NCBI GenBank assembly: GCA_963932465.1
Contig: OZ010793.1
Span: 259,189,196-259,253,195, forward strand
Length of the DNA stretch: 64,000 nt
Direction: 5' to 3'
DNA from: Maratus speciosus
Taxonomy: Eukaryota > Arthropoda > Arachnida > Araneae > Salticidae
Shown: positions 48,803 through 61,259 of the stretch, one piece after another
Position numbering within the stretch: position 1 is the first letter of the stretch
How the letters are laid out: each line of letters opens with the position of its first letter
Made by a program: the position numbers and the translations under genes
Notes under the pieces: generated by a model
Told to the model about the DNA's origin: nothing
Databases searched by the model: none
What the model saw: the letters and a program-made list of their open reading frames with translations, nothing else

Positions 48803-49198
48803 AGACCGGGAGGCGCCTGCACACACCATCACCTCATCGAGTTTACAGCTGAAATTTTAGGATTAGTTAAAACTAGATTAGTACATTAAAATGCAACTGG
48901 TCTGTTAAGTCATATAATGGTAGAAACAACCTGAAGACCTAATTTTAGTGGGTGACTGATAGGTTTACTATTGTATTTTCCTGCATCCAAAAGTATGGAA
49001 ACATGGAGGAATGGGTGCAGGAAAACACAATGGAAAATCCACCAATTAACCGGTAAAATCGGGTCTGTAGGTGGTTTCCCCAAAGATAGGACGTGGCAGA
49101 CCAGTTACATTTTAATACGCTAATCGATTTTTAACTAGTCCTAAAATTTCAGCCGTCTATTCGATGAGGTGATGATCTGTGCAGACGTCTCCTGGTCT
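48803..49198. mobile_element. Foldback MITE, about 400 bp, copy 2
   Basis: Same family and ends (AGACCGGGAGGCG, and CCTGGTCT at the right) as 2471-2867, occupying the equivalent place in the inverted composite. Confidence 0.85.
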
Positions 49199-49499
49199 TT
49201 AATAAAATTTGTTTTAAGGAAGTAAAAGATAGAAATAGGGACAGATAAACTGAATTATTTGCCTTATTAAGATTTTTGTAAAAGCATATAAAATTTCATT
49301 CAGCTTGAAATCATGTAACACCTTTATAACTCAGGCTAATTTTCTGTAATCGAGTTTTGGCAACCAACATATCTGATCTATAACTATAATCTTTTTTTTT
49401 TACAGATTTAAAATTAACAATAAATTAACAGTAAGTAGGCTAATAATACAATACTAGCTGGCTTCGCCCGCTAGCGGGCCCCTCCTTTTTTATAAAATC

Positions 49500-49905
49500 T
49501 CGAAAGAACGTAACTCGCCTGCGAACGAACCTCGAGTGAACGAAAATCGAACCGGGTCCCCGCTGCCTACGGCACCGTATAGCAGGCGTGCTGCGCACGC
49601 ACTGCAAACTCTTTAAAAAAGCGTATCGCGCTCGAACAAAAGTCGAACCGGGTTCCCGATGCCTTCGGCACCGTATTGCAGGCGTGCAGCGCACGCACTG
49701 CAAACAATTTTAAAAAAGCCTTTCGCTATAACGAAAGTTGAACCTGGTCCTCGCTGCCTACGGCACCTTATAGCAGACGTGCTGTGCACGCACTGCAAAC
49801 TCTTTTTAAAAAGTCTATCGCGCTCGAATGAATGTCGAACCGGGTCCCCGCTGCCTACGGCACCGTATAGCAGGCCTTCTGCGCACGACTGCACAGTCTT
49901 GTAAA
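49500..49905 (-). repeat. R1 repeats of D1, ~95-100 bp, 4 units
   Basis: Each unit has CGGCACCGTATAGCAGGC followed by a perfect hairpin GCGTGC-TGC-GCACGC and ACTGCAAACTCTTT. Units are separated by a CGCTCGAACGAAAGTCGAAC-like or CTATAACGAAAG linker. Confidence 0.9.
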
Positions 49906-51265
49906 AAAGGCAATCTCGCTCGAATGAACCTCGAAGCGGGTCAGGGAGCGCACTATATTCTTAACAAATACATATCTGAACGAAACGCCTTCACGCAACA
50001 TTTCCATAGATAAATGTGTCGGGAAGGTGGCGGTCTTAACAAAAAATTCTGTTAGTTCAACATTCCACCACCAGGGAGCGCACTTTGTTTATAACAAAAC
50101 TGTCTCGGAAGGAAAGTCCGGTAAACAACCTGTCAGTAGATATGTTACTCAAGGTGGTGGCGGTCTTAAGCAAGAATTAAAGATGTTTGCAGAAATTACT
50201 ATTCAGAAATAGTGGTGACTAAACTTTTGACATTTTTATATTTAATAAGTAGTATGTATATCAACGTGTTATGAACTATCTTAAAGTTTCAAGCAGATCG
50301 CCTTGTTATATTTCCTGAATTTAACAAAATCGCGTTATGTTAGTTCCACGTTCTACCACGAGGTAGCGCACACTATTCATAACAAAACTGGAGCGGAAGG
50401 AAAGTCCGTTAAACAACCTATCAGTAAATATGTTACTCGAGGTGGTTGCGGTCTTAAGCAAGAATTTAAGATATTTGCACAAATTACTATTCGGAAATAG
50501 TGGTAACTGAACTTTTGACATTTTTATGTTTAATAAGTAGCATATATCTCAATGTGTTATGAACTATCTTAAAGTCGCAAGCAGATCGCCTTGTTATATT
50601 TCCTAAATTTAACAAAATCGCGTTATGTTAGTTCCACATTCTACCACCAGGGAGCGCATTCTATTCTTAACAAAAACATGTCTGAACGAAACACCTTCAC
50701 GCAAACTTTCCGTAGATACATGGGTCGGGAAGGTGGCGGTCTTAACCAAGAATTCTGTTAGTTCCACATTCCACCACCAGGGAGTGCACACTATTCATAA
50801 CAAAACTGTATCGGAAGGAAAGTCCGTTAAACAAACTATCAGTAGATATGTTAAACAGATCGCCTTGTTAGATTGCCTAATTTTAACAAAATAGCGTTAT
50901 GTAAGTTCCGTATTCCACCACCAGGGAGCGCACTGTATTCTTAACAAAAACATCTCTCAACGAAACGCCTTCACGCAACCTTTCCGTAGGTACATGGGTC
51001 GGGATGGTGGCGGTCTTAACCAAGAATTCTATTAGTTCCACATTCCACCACCAGGGAGCACTCTCTATTCATAACAAAACTGTGTCGAAAGGAAAGTCCG
51101 TTAAACAACCTACCAGTAGATATGTTACTCGAGGTGGTGGCGGTCTTAAGCAAGAATTTAAGATATTTGCGCAAATTACTATTCGGAAATAGTGGTTACT
51201 AAACTTTTGACATTTTTATATTTAATAAGTAGCATATATCTCAATATGTTATGAAGTATCTTAAA
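49905..51265 (-). repeat. R2 repeats of D1, 127-290 bp units
   Basis: ACCACCAGGGAGCGCAC landmarks recur at about 50067, 50359, 50645, 50772, 50918 and 51045. Sub-units of ~127 and ~146 bp alternate with ~290 bp ones that add the GGAAATAGTGGTAACT...CTTAAAGTTTCAAGC tail. Confidence 0.88.
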
Positions 51266-52400
51266 GTTTCAAGACACATCTACGCGCTCCCTGGTGGTGG
51301 AATATGGAACTAACATAACACGATATAGCTAAAATTAGGAAATCTAACAATGCGATCTGTTTGAAACTTTGAGATAGTTCATAACACTTAATAAAAAGAA
51401 CTTTCCGTAGATACATGGGTCGGGTCGGTGGCTGTCCTAACCAATATTTTCAGAAATTTAGAAAAATGCTCCCCTAGGGGGGTGAAAAGGGGGAGGATGA
51501 GAACCGAAGATGTATAACTTGAATCAGCCTTCACAGACCTTTCCTATGATATATCACATGGCGGGTAACAGATAAATACAGAAAAGTGGGGGGGAATTGG
51601 GGGGATGGACGCCGGAGATGCATAAACATAGTAGCAAGAGGGGGGACAAACTGGGCTCGTGATGTCCAACAGTTTGATATGAAACACCGCTGAGTTAAGT
51701 CAAAACCAGAAGAAGTTGCAAAAGTTAACCCGTTATGGGCACGCTGAGAAGGGGAGAGGGGAAGAGAAAGATGGGGAAAAACTGGGCTCGTGATGCCCAA
51801 CAGTTTGATGAGAACTCTCTCTGAGGCGGAACTTCCTCCTTATAGGAGCAAAAATCACCGAGTTATTGTCTTTTGAAAAAAAATGTTTGCAAAAATTTGC
51901 TTTTTTTGGCCATAACTTTCTGGAAAGACCTCGTAAAGCTTAGTTAACGTGATTTTCAGGTCGGAAATTTTAATACCTTTAATTTAAAGTGTATTATGTG
52001 GGGGGTATTAGCTTAAATTAAAAAGTTCAATAAAAACGGTCGTAACTTTATGGTCGTGCCTCTTATGTATAAGCTTGTATGTTATTCAGTTCGGAATTTA
52101 ATTTACCTTTATTTTAAGGTGTATGTTGAGAGGGTGCGTGGGAAATTTAATGATGTCGAGTCTCAGATTCAATTTTGGAAGGATTTTCCATCGATTATCA
52201 GTTGTTAATTAGCTAATGACGTCCGTAATTACGGCCGGATTTTCTCGAAACCACAAAGTCCGTTTTTCTCGGAAAATGGCGGCCCGAATCGACATATAAT
52301 AAGACCCTCTGCGTCGCCTGTGAGAAAAGTAGTTCCGGCGACACGGGCGAGTGTTACCAACATACAGACAGACGTTTACGGACATTAATAGTAGTAGAGA

Positions 52401-54427
52401 CTAGCTGGCTTCGCCCGCTAGCGGGCCCCTCCTTTTCACGATTCCCTCCTTTTTTATAAAATCTCGAAGCGAACGAAATTCGACCCGGGTCCCCGCTGCC
52501 TACGGCACCGTATAGCAGGAGTGCTGCGCACGCACTCATACCCCTCCTTTTTATGAACCTCTAACAATATGAAATCTGGAAGCGAACGAACGTCGAACAA
52601 GGTTCCAGGTGCCTACGGCACCGTATAGCAGGCGTGCTGCGCACGCACTGCAAAATCTTCTAAAAAAGGAAATCTCGCTCAAACGAAAATCCAACCGGGT
52701 CCCCTCTGGCTACGGTACCGTATAGCAGGCGTGCTGCCCAAGCCTGCAAAATCTTGTACAAAAGGCAATCTCGCTCGAACGAACCTAGACCCGGGTCCCC
52801 GCTTCCTACGGCACCGTATAGCAGGTGTGCTACGCACGCACTGCAAACTCTTTAACAAAGCGTATCGCGCTCGAACCAAAGTCGAACCGGGTTCCCGATG
52901 CCTTCGGCACCGTATTCCAGGCGTGCTGCGCACGCACTGCAAAAATTTTAAAAAAGTCTTTCGCTATAACGAAAGTCGAATGCCTAATTTTAACAAAATC
53001 GCGTTATGTTAGTTCCGTATTCCACCACCTGGGAGCGCACTGTATTCTTAACAAAAACATATCTGAACGAAACGCGTTCACTCAACCTTTCAGTAGATAC
53101 ATGGGTCGGGATGGTGGCGGTCTTAACCAAGATTTCTGTTAGTTCCACTTTCCACCACCAGGGAGCGCACTCTATTCATAACAAAAGTGTGTCGGAAGGA
53201 AAGTCCGTTAAACAACCGATCAGTAGATATATTACTCGAGGTGGTGGCGGTCTTAAGCAAGAATTTAAGATACTTGTAGAAATTACTATTCGGAAATAGT
53301 GGTAACAAAACTTTGGACATTTTTATATTTAATAAGTAGCATATATATCAATGTGTCAGCAGATTGCCTTGTTATAATTCCAAAATTTAACAAAATCATG
53401 TTATGTTAGTTCCAAGTTCTACCACAAGGGAACGCACTCTATTCATAACAAAACTGTCTTGGAAGGAAAGAACGTTAAATAACCTATCAGTAGATATGTT
53501 AAACAGATCGCCTTCTTAGATTGCCTAATTTTAACAAAGTAGCGTTAAGTTAGTTCCGTATTCCACCACCAGGGAGCGCACTGTATTCTTAAAAAAAACA
53601 TATCTGAACGAAACGCGTTCACGCAAACTTTCCGTATATAAATGGGTCGGGATGGTGGTAGCAAGAGGGGGGACAAACTGGGCTCATGATGTCCAACAGT
53701 TTGATATGAAACACCGCTGAGTTAAGTCAAAACCAGAAGAAGTTGCAAAAGTTAACCCGTTATGGGCACGCTGAGAGGGGGAGGGGGGAAGAGAAAGATG
53801 GGGAAAAACTGGGCTCGTGATGCCCAACAGTTTGATGAGAACTCTCTTTGAGGCGGAACTTCCTACTTATAGGAGCAAAAATCACCGAGTTATTGTCTTT
53901 TGAAAAAACATGTTTGCAAAAATTTGCTTTTTTTGGCCATAACTTTCTGGAAAGACCTCGTAAAGCTTAGTTAACGTGATTTTCAGGTCGGAAATTTTAA
54001 TACCTTTAATTTAAAGTGTATTATGTGGGGGGTATTAGCTTAAATTAAAAAGTTCAATAAAAACGGTCGTAACTTTATGGTCGTGCCTCGTATGTATAAG
54101 CTTGTATGTTACTCAGTTCGGAATTTAATTTACCTTTATTTTAAGGTGTATGTTGAGAGGGTGCGTGGGAAATTTAATGATGTCGAGTCTCAGATTCAAT
54201 TTTGAAAGGATTTTCCATCGATTATCAGTTGTTAATTAGCTAATGACGTCCGTAATTACGGCCGGATTTTCTCGAAACCACAAAGTCCGTTTTTCTCGGA
54301 AAATGGCGGCCCGAATCGACATATAATAAGACCCTCTGCGTCGCCTGTGAGAAAAGTAGTTCCGGCGACACGGGCGAGTGTTACCAACATACAAACAGAC
54401 GTTTACGGACATTAATAGTAGTAGAGA
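52401..54427 (-). mobile_element. Helitron D2, second array unit
   Basis: CTAG at 52401-52404 directly abuts the TC end of D1. R1 (about 52470-52980, 5 units), R2 (52980-53655), then a 5' domain (53655-54427) near-identical to that of D1 at 51628-52400, including the same TCTCTACTACTATTAATG terminus. R2 is shorter than in D1. Confidence 0.88.
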
Positions 54428-56818
54428 CTAGCTGGCTTCGCCCGCTAGCGGGCCCCTCCTTTTTTATAAAATCTCGAAAGAACGAACCCCTCCTTTTTAT
54501 GAACCTCTAATAATATGAAATCTCGAAGTGAAAGAACATCGAACCGGTCCCCGCTGCCTACGGCACCGTATAGAAGGCGTGCTGCGCACGCACTGCAAAC
54601 TCTTTTAAAAAAGACTTTCGGTATGACTAAAGTCGACCCTAGTCCTCGCTGACTACGGCACCGTATAGCAGCCGTGCTGCGCACGCACTGCAAAGTTTCT
54701 TTAAAAAGCCTATCGCGCTCGACCGAAAGTCGAACCGGGTCCCCGCTGCCAACGGCACCGTGTAGGAGGCGTGCTGCACACGCCTGCAAAATCTTGTTAA
54801 AAAGGCAATCTTGCTCGAACGAACCTCCAACCGGGTGCTGCGCACGCACTGCAAACCACCAGGGAGCGCACTCTATTCATAACAAAACTGCATCGGAATG
54901 AAAGTCCGTAAAACAACGTATCAGTAGATATGTTAAACAGATCGCCTTGTTAGATTGCCTAATTTTAACAAAATAGCGTTATGTTAGTTCCGTATTCCAC
55001 CACCAGGGAGCCCACTGTATTCTTAACAAAAACATATCTGTACGAAACGCCTTCACGCAACCTTTCCGTTGATACATGGGTCGGGATGGTGGCGGTCTTA
55101 ACCAAGAAATCTGTTAGTGTCACATTCCACCACCAGGGAGCGCACTCTATTCATAACAAAACTGTGTCGGAAGGAAAGTCCGTTAAACAACTTATCAGTA
55201 GATATGTTACTCGAGGTGGTGGCGGTCTTAAGCAAGAATTTGAGATGTTTGCAGAAATTACTATTCGGAAATAGTGGTAACTAAACTTTTGACATTTTTA
55301 TATTCAATAAGTAGTATGTATATCAATGTGTTATGAACTATCTTAAAGTTTCAAGCAGATCGCCTTGTTATATTTCCTGAATTTAACAAAATCGCGTTAT
55401 GTTAGTTCAACATTCTACCACGAGGGAGCGCACTCTATTCCTAACAAAACTGGAGCGGAAGGAAAGTCCGTTAAACAACCTATCAGTAGATATGTTACTC
55501 GAGGTGGTTGCGGTCTTAAGCAAGAATTTAAGATATTTGCACAAATTACTATTCGGAAATAGTGGTAACTAAACTTTTGACATTTTTATGTTTAATAAGT
55601 AGCATATATCTCAATGTGTTATGAACTATCTTAAAGTCGCAAGCAGATCGCCTTGTTATATTTCCTAAATTTAACAAAATCGCGTTATGTTAGTTCCACA
55701 TTCTGCCACCAGGGAGCGCACTCTATTCTTAACAAAAACATGTCTGAACGAAACACCTTCACGCAACCTTTCCGTAGATACATGGGTCGGGAAGGTGGCG
55801 GTCTTAACCAAGAATTCTGTTAGTTCCACATTCCACCACCAGGGAGCGCACTCTATTCATAACAAAACTGTATCGGAAGGAAAGTCCGTTAAACAACCTA
55901 CCAGTAGATATGTTAAGCAGATCGCCTTGTTAGATTGCCTAATTTTAACAAAATAGCGTTATGTTAGTTCCGTATTCCACCACCAGGGAGCGCACTGTAT
56001 TCTTAACAAAAACATATCTCAACGAAACGCCTTCACGCAACCTTTCCGTAGATACATGGGTCGGGATGGTGGCGGTCTTAACCAAGAATTCTATTAGTTC
56101 CACATTCCACCACCAGGGAGCGCTCTCTATTCGTAACAAAACTGTGTCGAGATTCTACACATCGTACAAACATGAAATTTATACCAAAATAAAGTAGATT
56201 TTTTTCCGCGTATTTCTACACCTTTTACGAATTTCTAGGATCCTTAGATCCGGAGATTAGATTGGGAATTCCCTTTCTCTCCCAGTATCTACCAGTGATG
56301 TAGTCGTAAAAAGAACAGAGGCTATACGCTCTAAGCAGAGGGTATACGCTGAAGGCAGAGCGTATACCCTAGAGTGTATATATTATAGCTTTCTTGAGAA
56401 ACAGAGGGTATACGGTGTTCCTTAAAAAAATCCAGAGGGTATACGGCGTATACCCCCGTATACCCTCCACTACACCCCTGGTATCTACCCTCGCAAAATA
56501 AAATCGGGGTGCAAGTTTTGTGAATCCTCCAATGAGACTGCTCCAAAGCGAGCTTCGACGAAGGGTCCCATTGTACTCAGACTGCTGCTTTTGGATAAAA
56601 AAGATTCACTTTTCCTTCGACAATGAGTCGTTAATTAGCTAATTGCGTCCGTAATTACGGCGGGATAATTACGGAAACCGCAAAGAACGGTTGTCCGAGA
56701 AAACGGCGGTGCGAATCGACATATCATAAGACGCTCTGCGTGGCCCGGGAGCGAAGGAGTTCCGGTCACAAGGGATTGTTACACACATACAGACGTTTAC
56801 GGACATTAATAATAATGA
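54428..56818 (-). mobile_element. Helitron D3, third array unit
   Basis: CTAG at 54428-54431 abuts the TC end of D2. R1 (about 54535-54850, 3 units), R2 (54855-56150), and a 5' domain of a second subtype that ends TCATTATTATTAATGTCC on the minus strand. A hAT MITE (56293-56480) sits in the 5' domain. Confidence 0.88.
56293..56480. mobile_element. hAT-type MITE, GTATAC family, copy 2
   Basis: Starts CAGTGATGTAGTCG, ends CACTACACCCCTG, with an exact 8 bp duplication GTATCTAC on both sides (56285-56292, 56481-56488). The body contains repeated GAGGGTATACGG motifs. No protein is encoded. Confidence 0.93.
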
Positions 56819-59152
56819 CTAGCTGGCTTCGCCCGCTAGCGGGTCCCTCCTTTCCATGAACCTCTCGTTTTCATGAGCCCCTCCTCTTCATGAACTTCCT
56901 GTTTTATAAAATCTCGAAGCGAACGAACCTCGACCCGGGTCCCCGCTGCCTACGGCACCGTATAGCGGTCGTGCTGCGCACGCACTGCAAACTCTTTTTA
57001 AAAAGCCTTTCGATATAACAAAAGTTGAACCTGTTCCTCGCTGCCTACGGCACGTTATAGCAGGCGTGCTGCGCACGCACTGCAAACTCTTTTTAAAAAG
57101 CCTATCGCGCTCGAACGAAAGTCGAACCTTGTCCCCGCTTCCTACGGCACCGTATAGCAGGCGTGTGCAAAATCTTTGAAAGAGCCTATCGCACTCGAAC
57201 GAAAGTCGAACCGGGTTGCCGCTGTCTTCGGCACCGTATAGCAGGCATGCTGCGCACGCACTGACAACTCTTTTAAAAAAACATTTCGCTATAACGAAAG
57301 TCGAACCTGGTCCTCGCTGCTTACGGCACCGTATAGCAGGCGTGCTGCGCATGCACTGCAAACTCTTTTTTAAAAGACTTTCGCGCTCGAACGAAAGTCG
57401 AACCGGTTACCCGCAGCCTACGGCACCTTATAGCAAAATCTTGTAAAAAAGGCAATCTCGCTCGAACGAACCTCGAACCGGGTCTTCGCTGAATTTCGTT
57501 AAATTTAGATTTGACAAAATCGCCTTATGTTAGTTCCACATTCTACCACCAGAGAGCGCACTCTATTCATAGCAAAACTGTATCGGAATGAAAGTCCGTT
57601 AAACAACGTATCAGTAAATATGTTAAACAGATCGCCTTGTTAGATTGCCTAATTTTAACAAAATCGCGTTATGTTAGTTTCGTATTCCACCACCAAGGAG
57701 CGCACTGTATTCTTAACAAAAGCATATCTGAACGAAACGCCTTCACGCAACCTTTCCGTAGATATATGGGTCGGGATGGTGGCGGTCTTAACCAAGAATT
57801 CTGTTAGTTCCACATTCCACCACCAGGGAGCGCATTCTATTCATAACAAAACTGTGTCGGAAGGAAAGTCCGTTAAACAACCTATCAGTAGATATGTTAC
57901 TCGAGGTGCTGGCGGTATTAAGCAAGAATTTAAGATATTTGCACAAATTACTATTCGGAAATAGTGGTAAGTAAACTTTTGACATTTTTGTATTTAATAA
58001 GAAGCATATATCTCAATGTGTTATGAACTATCTTAATTTTTCAAGCATATCGCCATGTTATATCCTTCTATATATAAAAAAATGTTTTGATTTGGAAATG
58101 GACCAATGAACATCTGCGTAGATATTCCGGGTTGATCCGCATCCAATTTGAATGCTTAAGCATGGCCTTTCATCGATAATATTAAGAAAACTGTTGCATA
58201 CAAAAAGATGAAAATCGGTGGTATTATAGAAAAATGTTTGATAAGCACGCTGATGCAGACAGTTTTCAAATCGAAGAATTATTTTAAGAGATATTTAATG
58301 CTAAAGTTGGACAAAGTCGTTCCATTAAAAAAGTTTTATTTGAGCAAAAACTATGCATGAGAATTTAATCAGTTTTAGATCATTTTATACGTTATAAGTT
58401 CCCAATGCGCAGATTGCATTTATTTTTCTTATTTGACGCATTTTTGAGGTTTCATTTCTATTTTTAATTCAAATTTTCAGCATTTCGAGAGTTGTTTTTT
58501 ACAAATTTTAGAAAATGTCATTAATTTAAACTGTTGCCAATTGTATAAACGGCGAAACAAATTATCATATCAAATATTTCTTCAAATTAAAATTTTATTT
58601 ACACGTGACTATTACAAACGGAAAAAAACTTTAAAATTAGAATTAAATGATTACATGTTAAAAGCAGGAAAATTACGTCATAAGAACCATATTTACACTT
58701 AAATTTTACGTCATATTTAAAATGCCCAAAAAATATGGTAAAACAATTTAAATTGAAAAATATATTTGCGCGAGATATTTTGAGATAATCTTTTCAACTA
58801 TTCTCGTGAATTCGAAGACAGCGCAAATAATATTTCCTTCTAACAACAAAAGTAGTTTTACGTGAATATTAATAAGAGAAATAAAAGTTTGGTGCAAATT
58901 ACGTCAGATTTGAAACAATACATTTAAAATGAATTATTTAAAAGAACTATCTTATAGCGCTGCTAAAAAATACCGGGAGACAATGACACTGTTTACTTAA
59001 TTCATTTTACATTAGCTTATTTTCAAATAACTAATGTGTTTAATTAAATACGAAAACAGCCATTGTATCTCTTAACAGCAACAGATTTGGTCTTAAAAAT
59101 CCCCAATCCAAGAAAAACGAATGGAAACCCGTTTACAGAGAGATCGCTACTG

Positions 59153-59183
<31 letters not shown>

Positions 59184-59186
59184 CAA

Positions 59187-60638
59187 CTAGGGGGCGCTGC
59201 CCCCTACGAGCTACGCTCGTCAACCCCCGTTCAGACACCGCAGACTCTAAAAGCACGCTAATTTGATCGGCTTAAAAAATATTTCGGAAGATTGAATTAT
59301 AAGTTTAAAAACAGTGGCGATCTCCCTATAAACGGGTTTCTATTCATTTGTCTTTGATTGATGAATTTTAAAGCCAAATCAGCGGCTGTTAAATGATACA
59401 ATGGCTATTTCCGCCTTTGATTAAATAAAATCAGTCGACATTTCAAAATAAGCTAATATAAAATGAACAGTGGTGTAGTCGTAAAAAAACCAGAAGGTAT
59501 ACGTTCTAAGCAGAGGGTATACGCTCAAGGCAGAGGGTATACCCTAGTGTATATATATACTATAGCCTTCTTGCGAAACAGAGGGTATACGGTGTTCCTT
59601 AACAAAATCCAGAGGGTATACGGCGTATACCCCCGTATACCCTCCACTACATCCCTGAAAATGAATTAAATAAACAGAGTCTTTGCCTCCCGGTATTTTT
59701 TAGCAAAGCGAAAAGAAAGATTTTTTTTAATGACACTTTAAATGTATCGTTTTTAATCTGACGTAATTTTCACTAAACTTTTCTTTCTCCTTTTACTATT
59801 CACGGGAAAAAAATTTGTTAGAAGTGAAATATTATTTGCGCTATCCTAATAAAAATAGTTGAAAATATCGTCTTAAAATATTACATAAATGTCTCGCGCA
59901 ATTTTTGAATTTAAACTGTTTTGCAATATTATTTTTTGTTCATTTTACGTATTGTGTAATGTGACGTAAATGTGACGTAATTTCTCCTATTTAAGACTTC
60001 TAACGCATGTTAATGAATTTATTATTTTACAACATTCTTTCACTTTTAAAATTCACTTGTAATATGGTTTTTATGATAATTTTCAATGAGTTCCTGTTTT
60101 TTATATTTTCTTGTTTATAATAGTCACGTGTAAAATACATTTTTAATTTGAAGCAAACATTATATTTTGTGCTTTTTGTACTGTTGGCAACAGGTTAAAT
60201 TACTACAATTTTCTAAAATAAGTAAAAAATATCTCTCGAAATGCTGAAAATTTGGATTTAAAATAGAAATAAAACCTCCAAAAATGAGTCAAATTAATAA
60301 ACTGAGTGCAGTCTGCACACCGGGAAATTCTGACGCATAAAATGATCTAAAAATGGTTAAATTCCGATGTACTGTTTTTGCTCCTATAAAACTTTTTTAA
60401 TGGAACGATTTTGTCCAACTTTAGCATTAAATATCTCTTTAAATATTTCTTCGATTTAAAAACTGTCTGCATCAGCGTGTTTATCAAATATTTCTATATA
60501 ATTCCACCGATTTTCATATTTTTGTATGCAATATTTTGCTTAATATTAACGAAGAAAGACTTCCGGTCACAAAAAATTCAAAACCGGCGGCGGCGGCGGC
60601 GGTGACAGCGGTAGTTACTTTTTTTTAGAATAGAGAGA
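59187..60638 (-). mobile_element. Helitron family B, copy B5, nested and reversed inside B3
   Basis: On the minus strand it starts TCTCTCTATTCTAAAA at 60638 and ends with the CCCCC hairpin and CTAG at 59187. B1 provides the empty site: AATTCAA then TATTTTTAAAG, an A|T target. It shares the (CCG)n run near the 5' end with B4. It contains the hAT MITE at 59468-59657. Confidence 0.92.
59468..59657. mobile_element. hAT-type MITE, GTATAC family, copy 3
   Basis: Starts CAGTGGTGTAGTCG and ends CTACATCCCTG with an exact 8 bp duplication AAAATGAA (59460-59467, 59658-59665). It is the innermost of the nested insertions. Confidence 0.94.
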
Positions 60639-61259
60639 TATTTTTAAAGCCGATCAAATGCGTCCAATTAGCGTGCTTTTTGGATTTTGGTGTGCCTGAA
60701 CGGGGGTTGGCGAGCGTAGCTCGTAGGGGGCAGAGCCCCCTAGTTTCCTAAAATTAATTAAATCGCGTTATGTTAGTTCCACATTCTACCACCAGGGAGC
60801 GCACTCTATTCATAACAAAACTGTATCGGAAGGAAAGTACGTTAAACAACCTATCAGTAGATATTTTAAACAGATCGCCTTGTTAGATTCCATAATATTA
60901 CCAAAATCGCGTTATGTTAGTTCCGGATTCCACCACCAAGGAGCGCACTGTATTCTTAACAAATACCTATCTGAACGAAACGCCTTCACGCAACCTTTCC
61001 ATAGATAAATGAGTCGGGAAGGTGGCTGTCTTAACAAAGAATTCTGTTAGTTTCACATTCCTCCACCAGGGAGCGCACTCTATTCATAACAAAAGCGTAT
61101 CTGAACGAAACTGTGTTAAAAAACTATCAGTGGATATGTTACTCGAGTTGGTGGCGGTCTTAAGCTAGAAATTAAGAAACTTGCTAAAATTACTATTCGG
61201 AAATAGTGGTAACTAAAAATTTGACATTTTTATATTTAATAAGTAGCATATATCTGAGG

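Larger units (their letters stand above)
47447..49453 (-). repeat. Composite, copy 2, segment inverted relative to 2215-4207
   Basis: Reverse-complement match to copy 1, including the CTAG end (47507-47510), the ATGCATA tract and the foldback MITE. The match is cut at 49454 by the Helitron array. In copy 1 the sequence continues toward position 1, so the rest of this copy should resume beyond the array. Confidence 0.75.
49454..52400 (-). mobile_element. Helitron D1, first unit of the head-to-tail array
   Basis: Minus-strand 3' end CTAG (49454-49457), preceded by the hairpin GCCCGCTAGCGGGC. The host base after CTAG is T, fitting an A|T target inside composite copy 2. Going rightwards: R1 repeats (about 49500-49905), R2 repeats (49905-51265), an inverted R2 piece (51270-51400), then the 5' domain ending at 52400 with TCTCTACTACTATTAATG read on the minus strand. 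No Rep/helicase is encoded. Confidence 0.88.
58063..60743 (+). mobile_element. Helitron family B, copy B3, inserted in R2 of D4
   Basis: Starts TCCTTCTATATATAAAA and ends CCCCCTAG (60743). Joining the flanks restores the R2 sequence exactly (GTTATA plus TTTCCTAAA), so it sits at an A|T target with no duplication. Its body is near-identical to B1. A reversed Helitron (B5) is inserted in it after a long T run. Confidence 0.93.

Noticed and set aside
49440..57446. Open frames in R1 on both strands
   Set aside because: They follow repeat unit length and occur in several frames and both strands; no conserved start or domain.
50625..57964. Repeated 60-97 codon open frames in R2 (ending I-T-I-R-K) as a protein family
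   Set aside because: The two halves of each frame come from the same ~127 bp DNA unit read in different frames, and opposite-strand frames are equally open. Low stop content, not coding, explains them.
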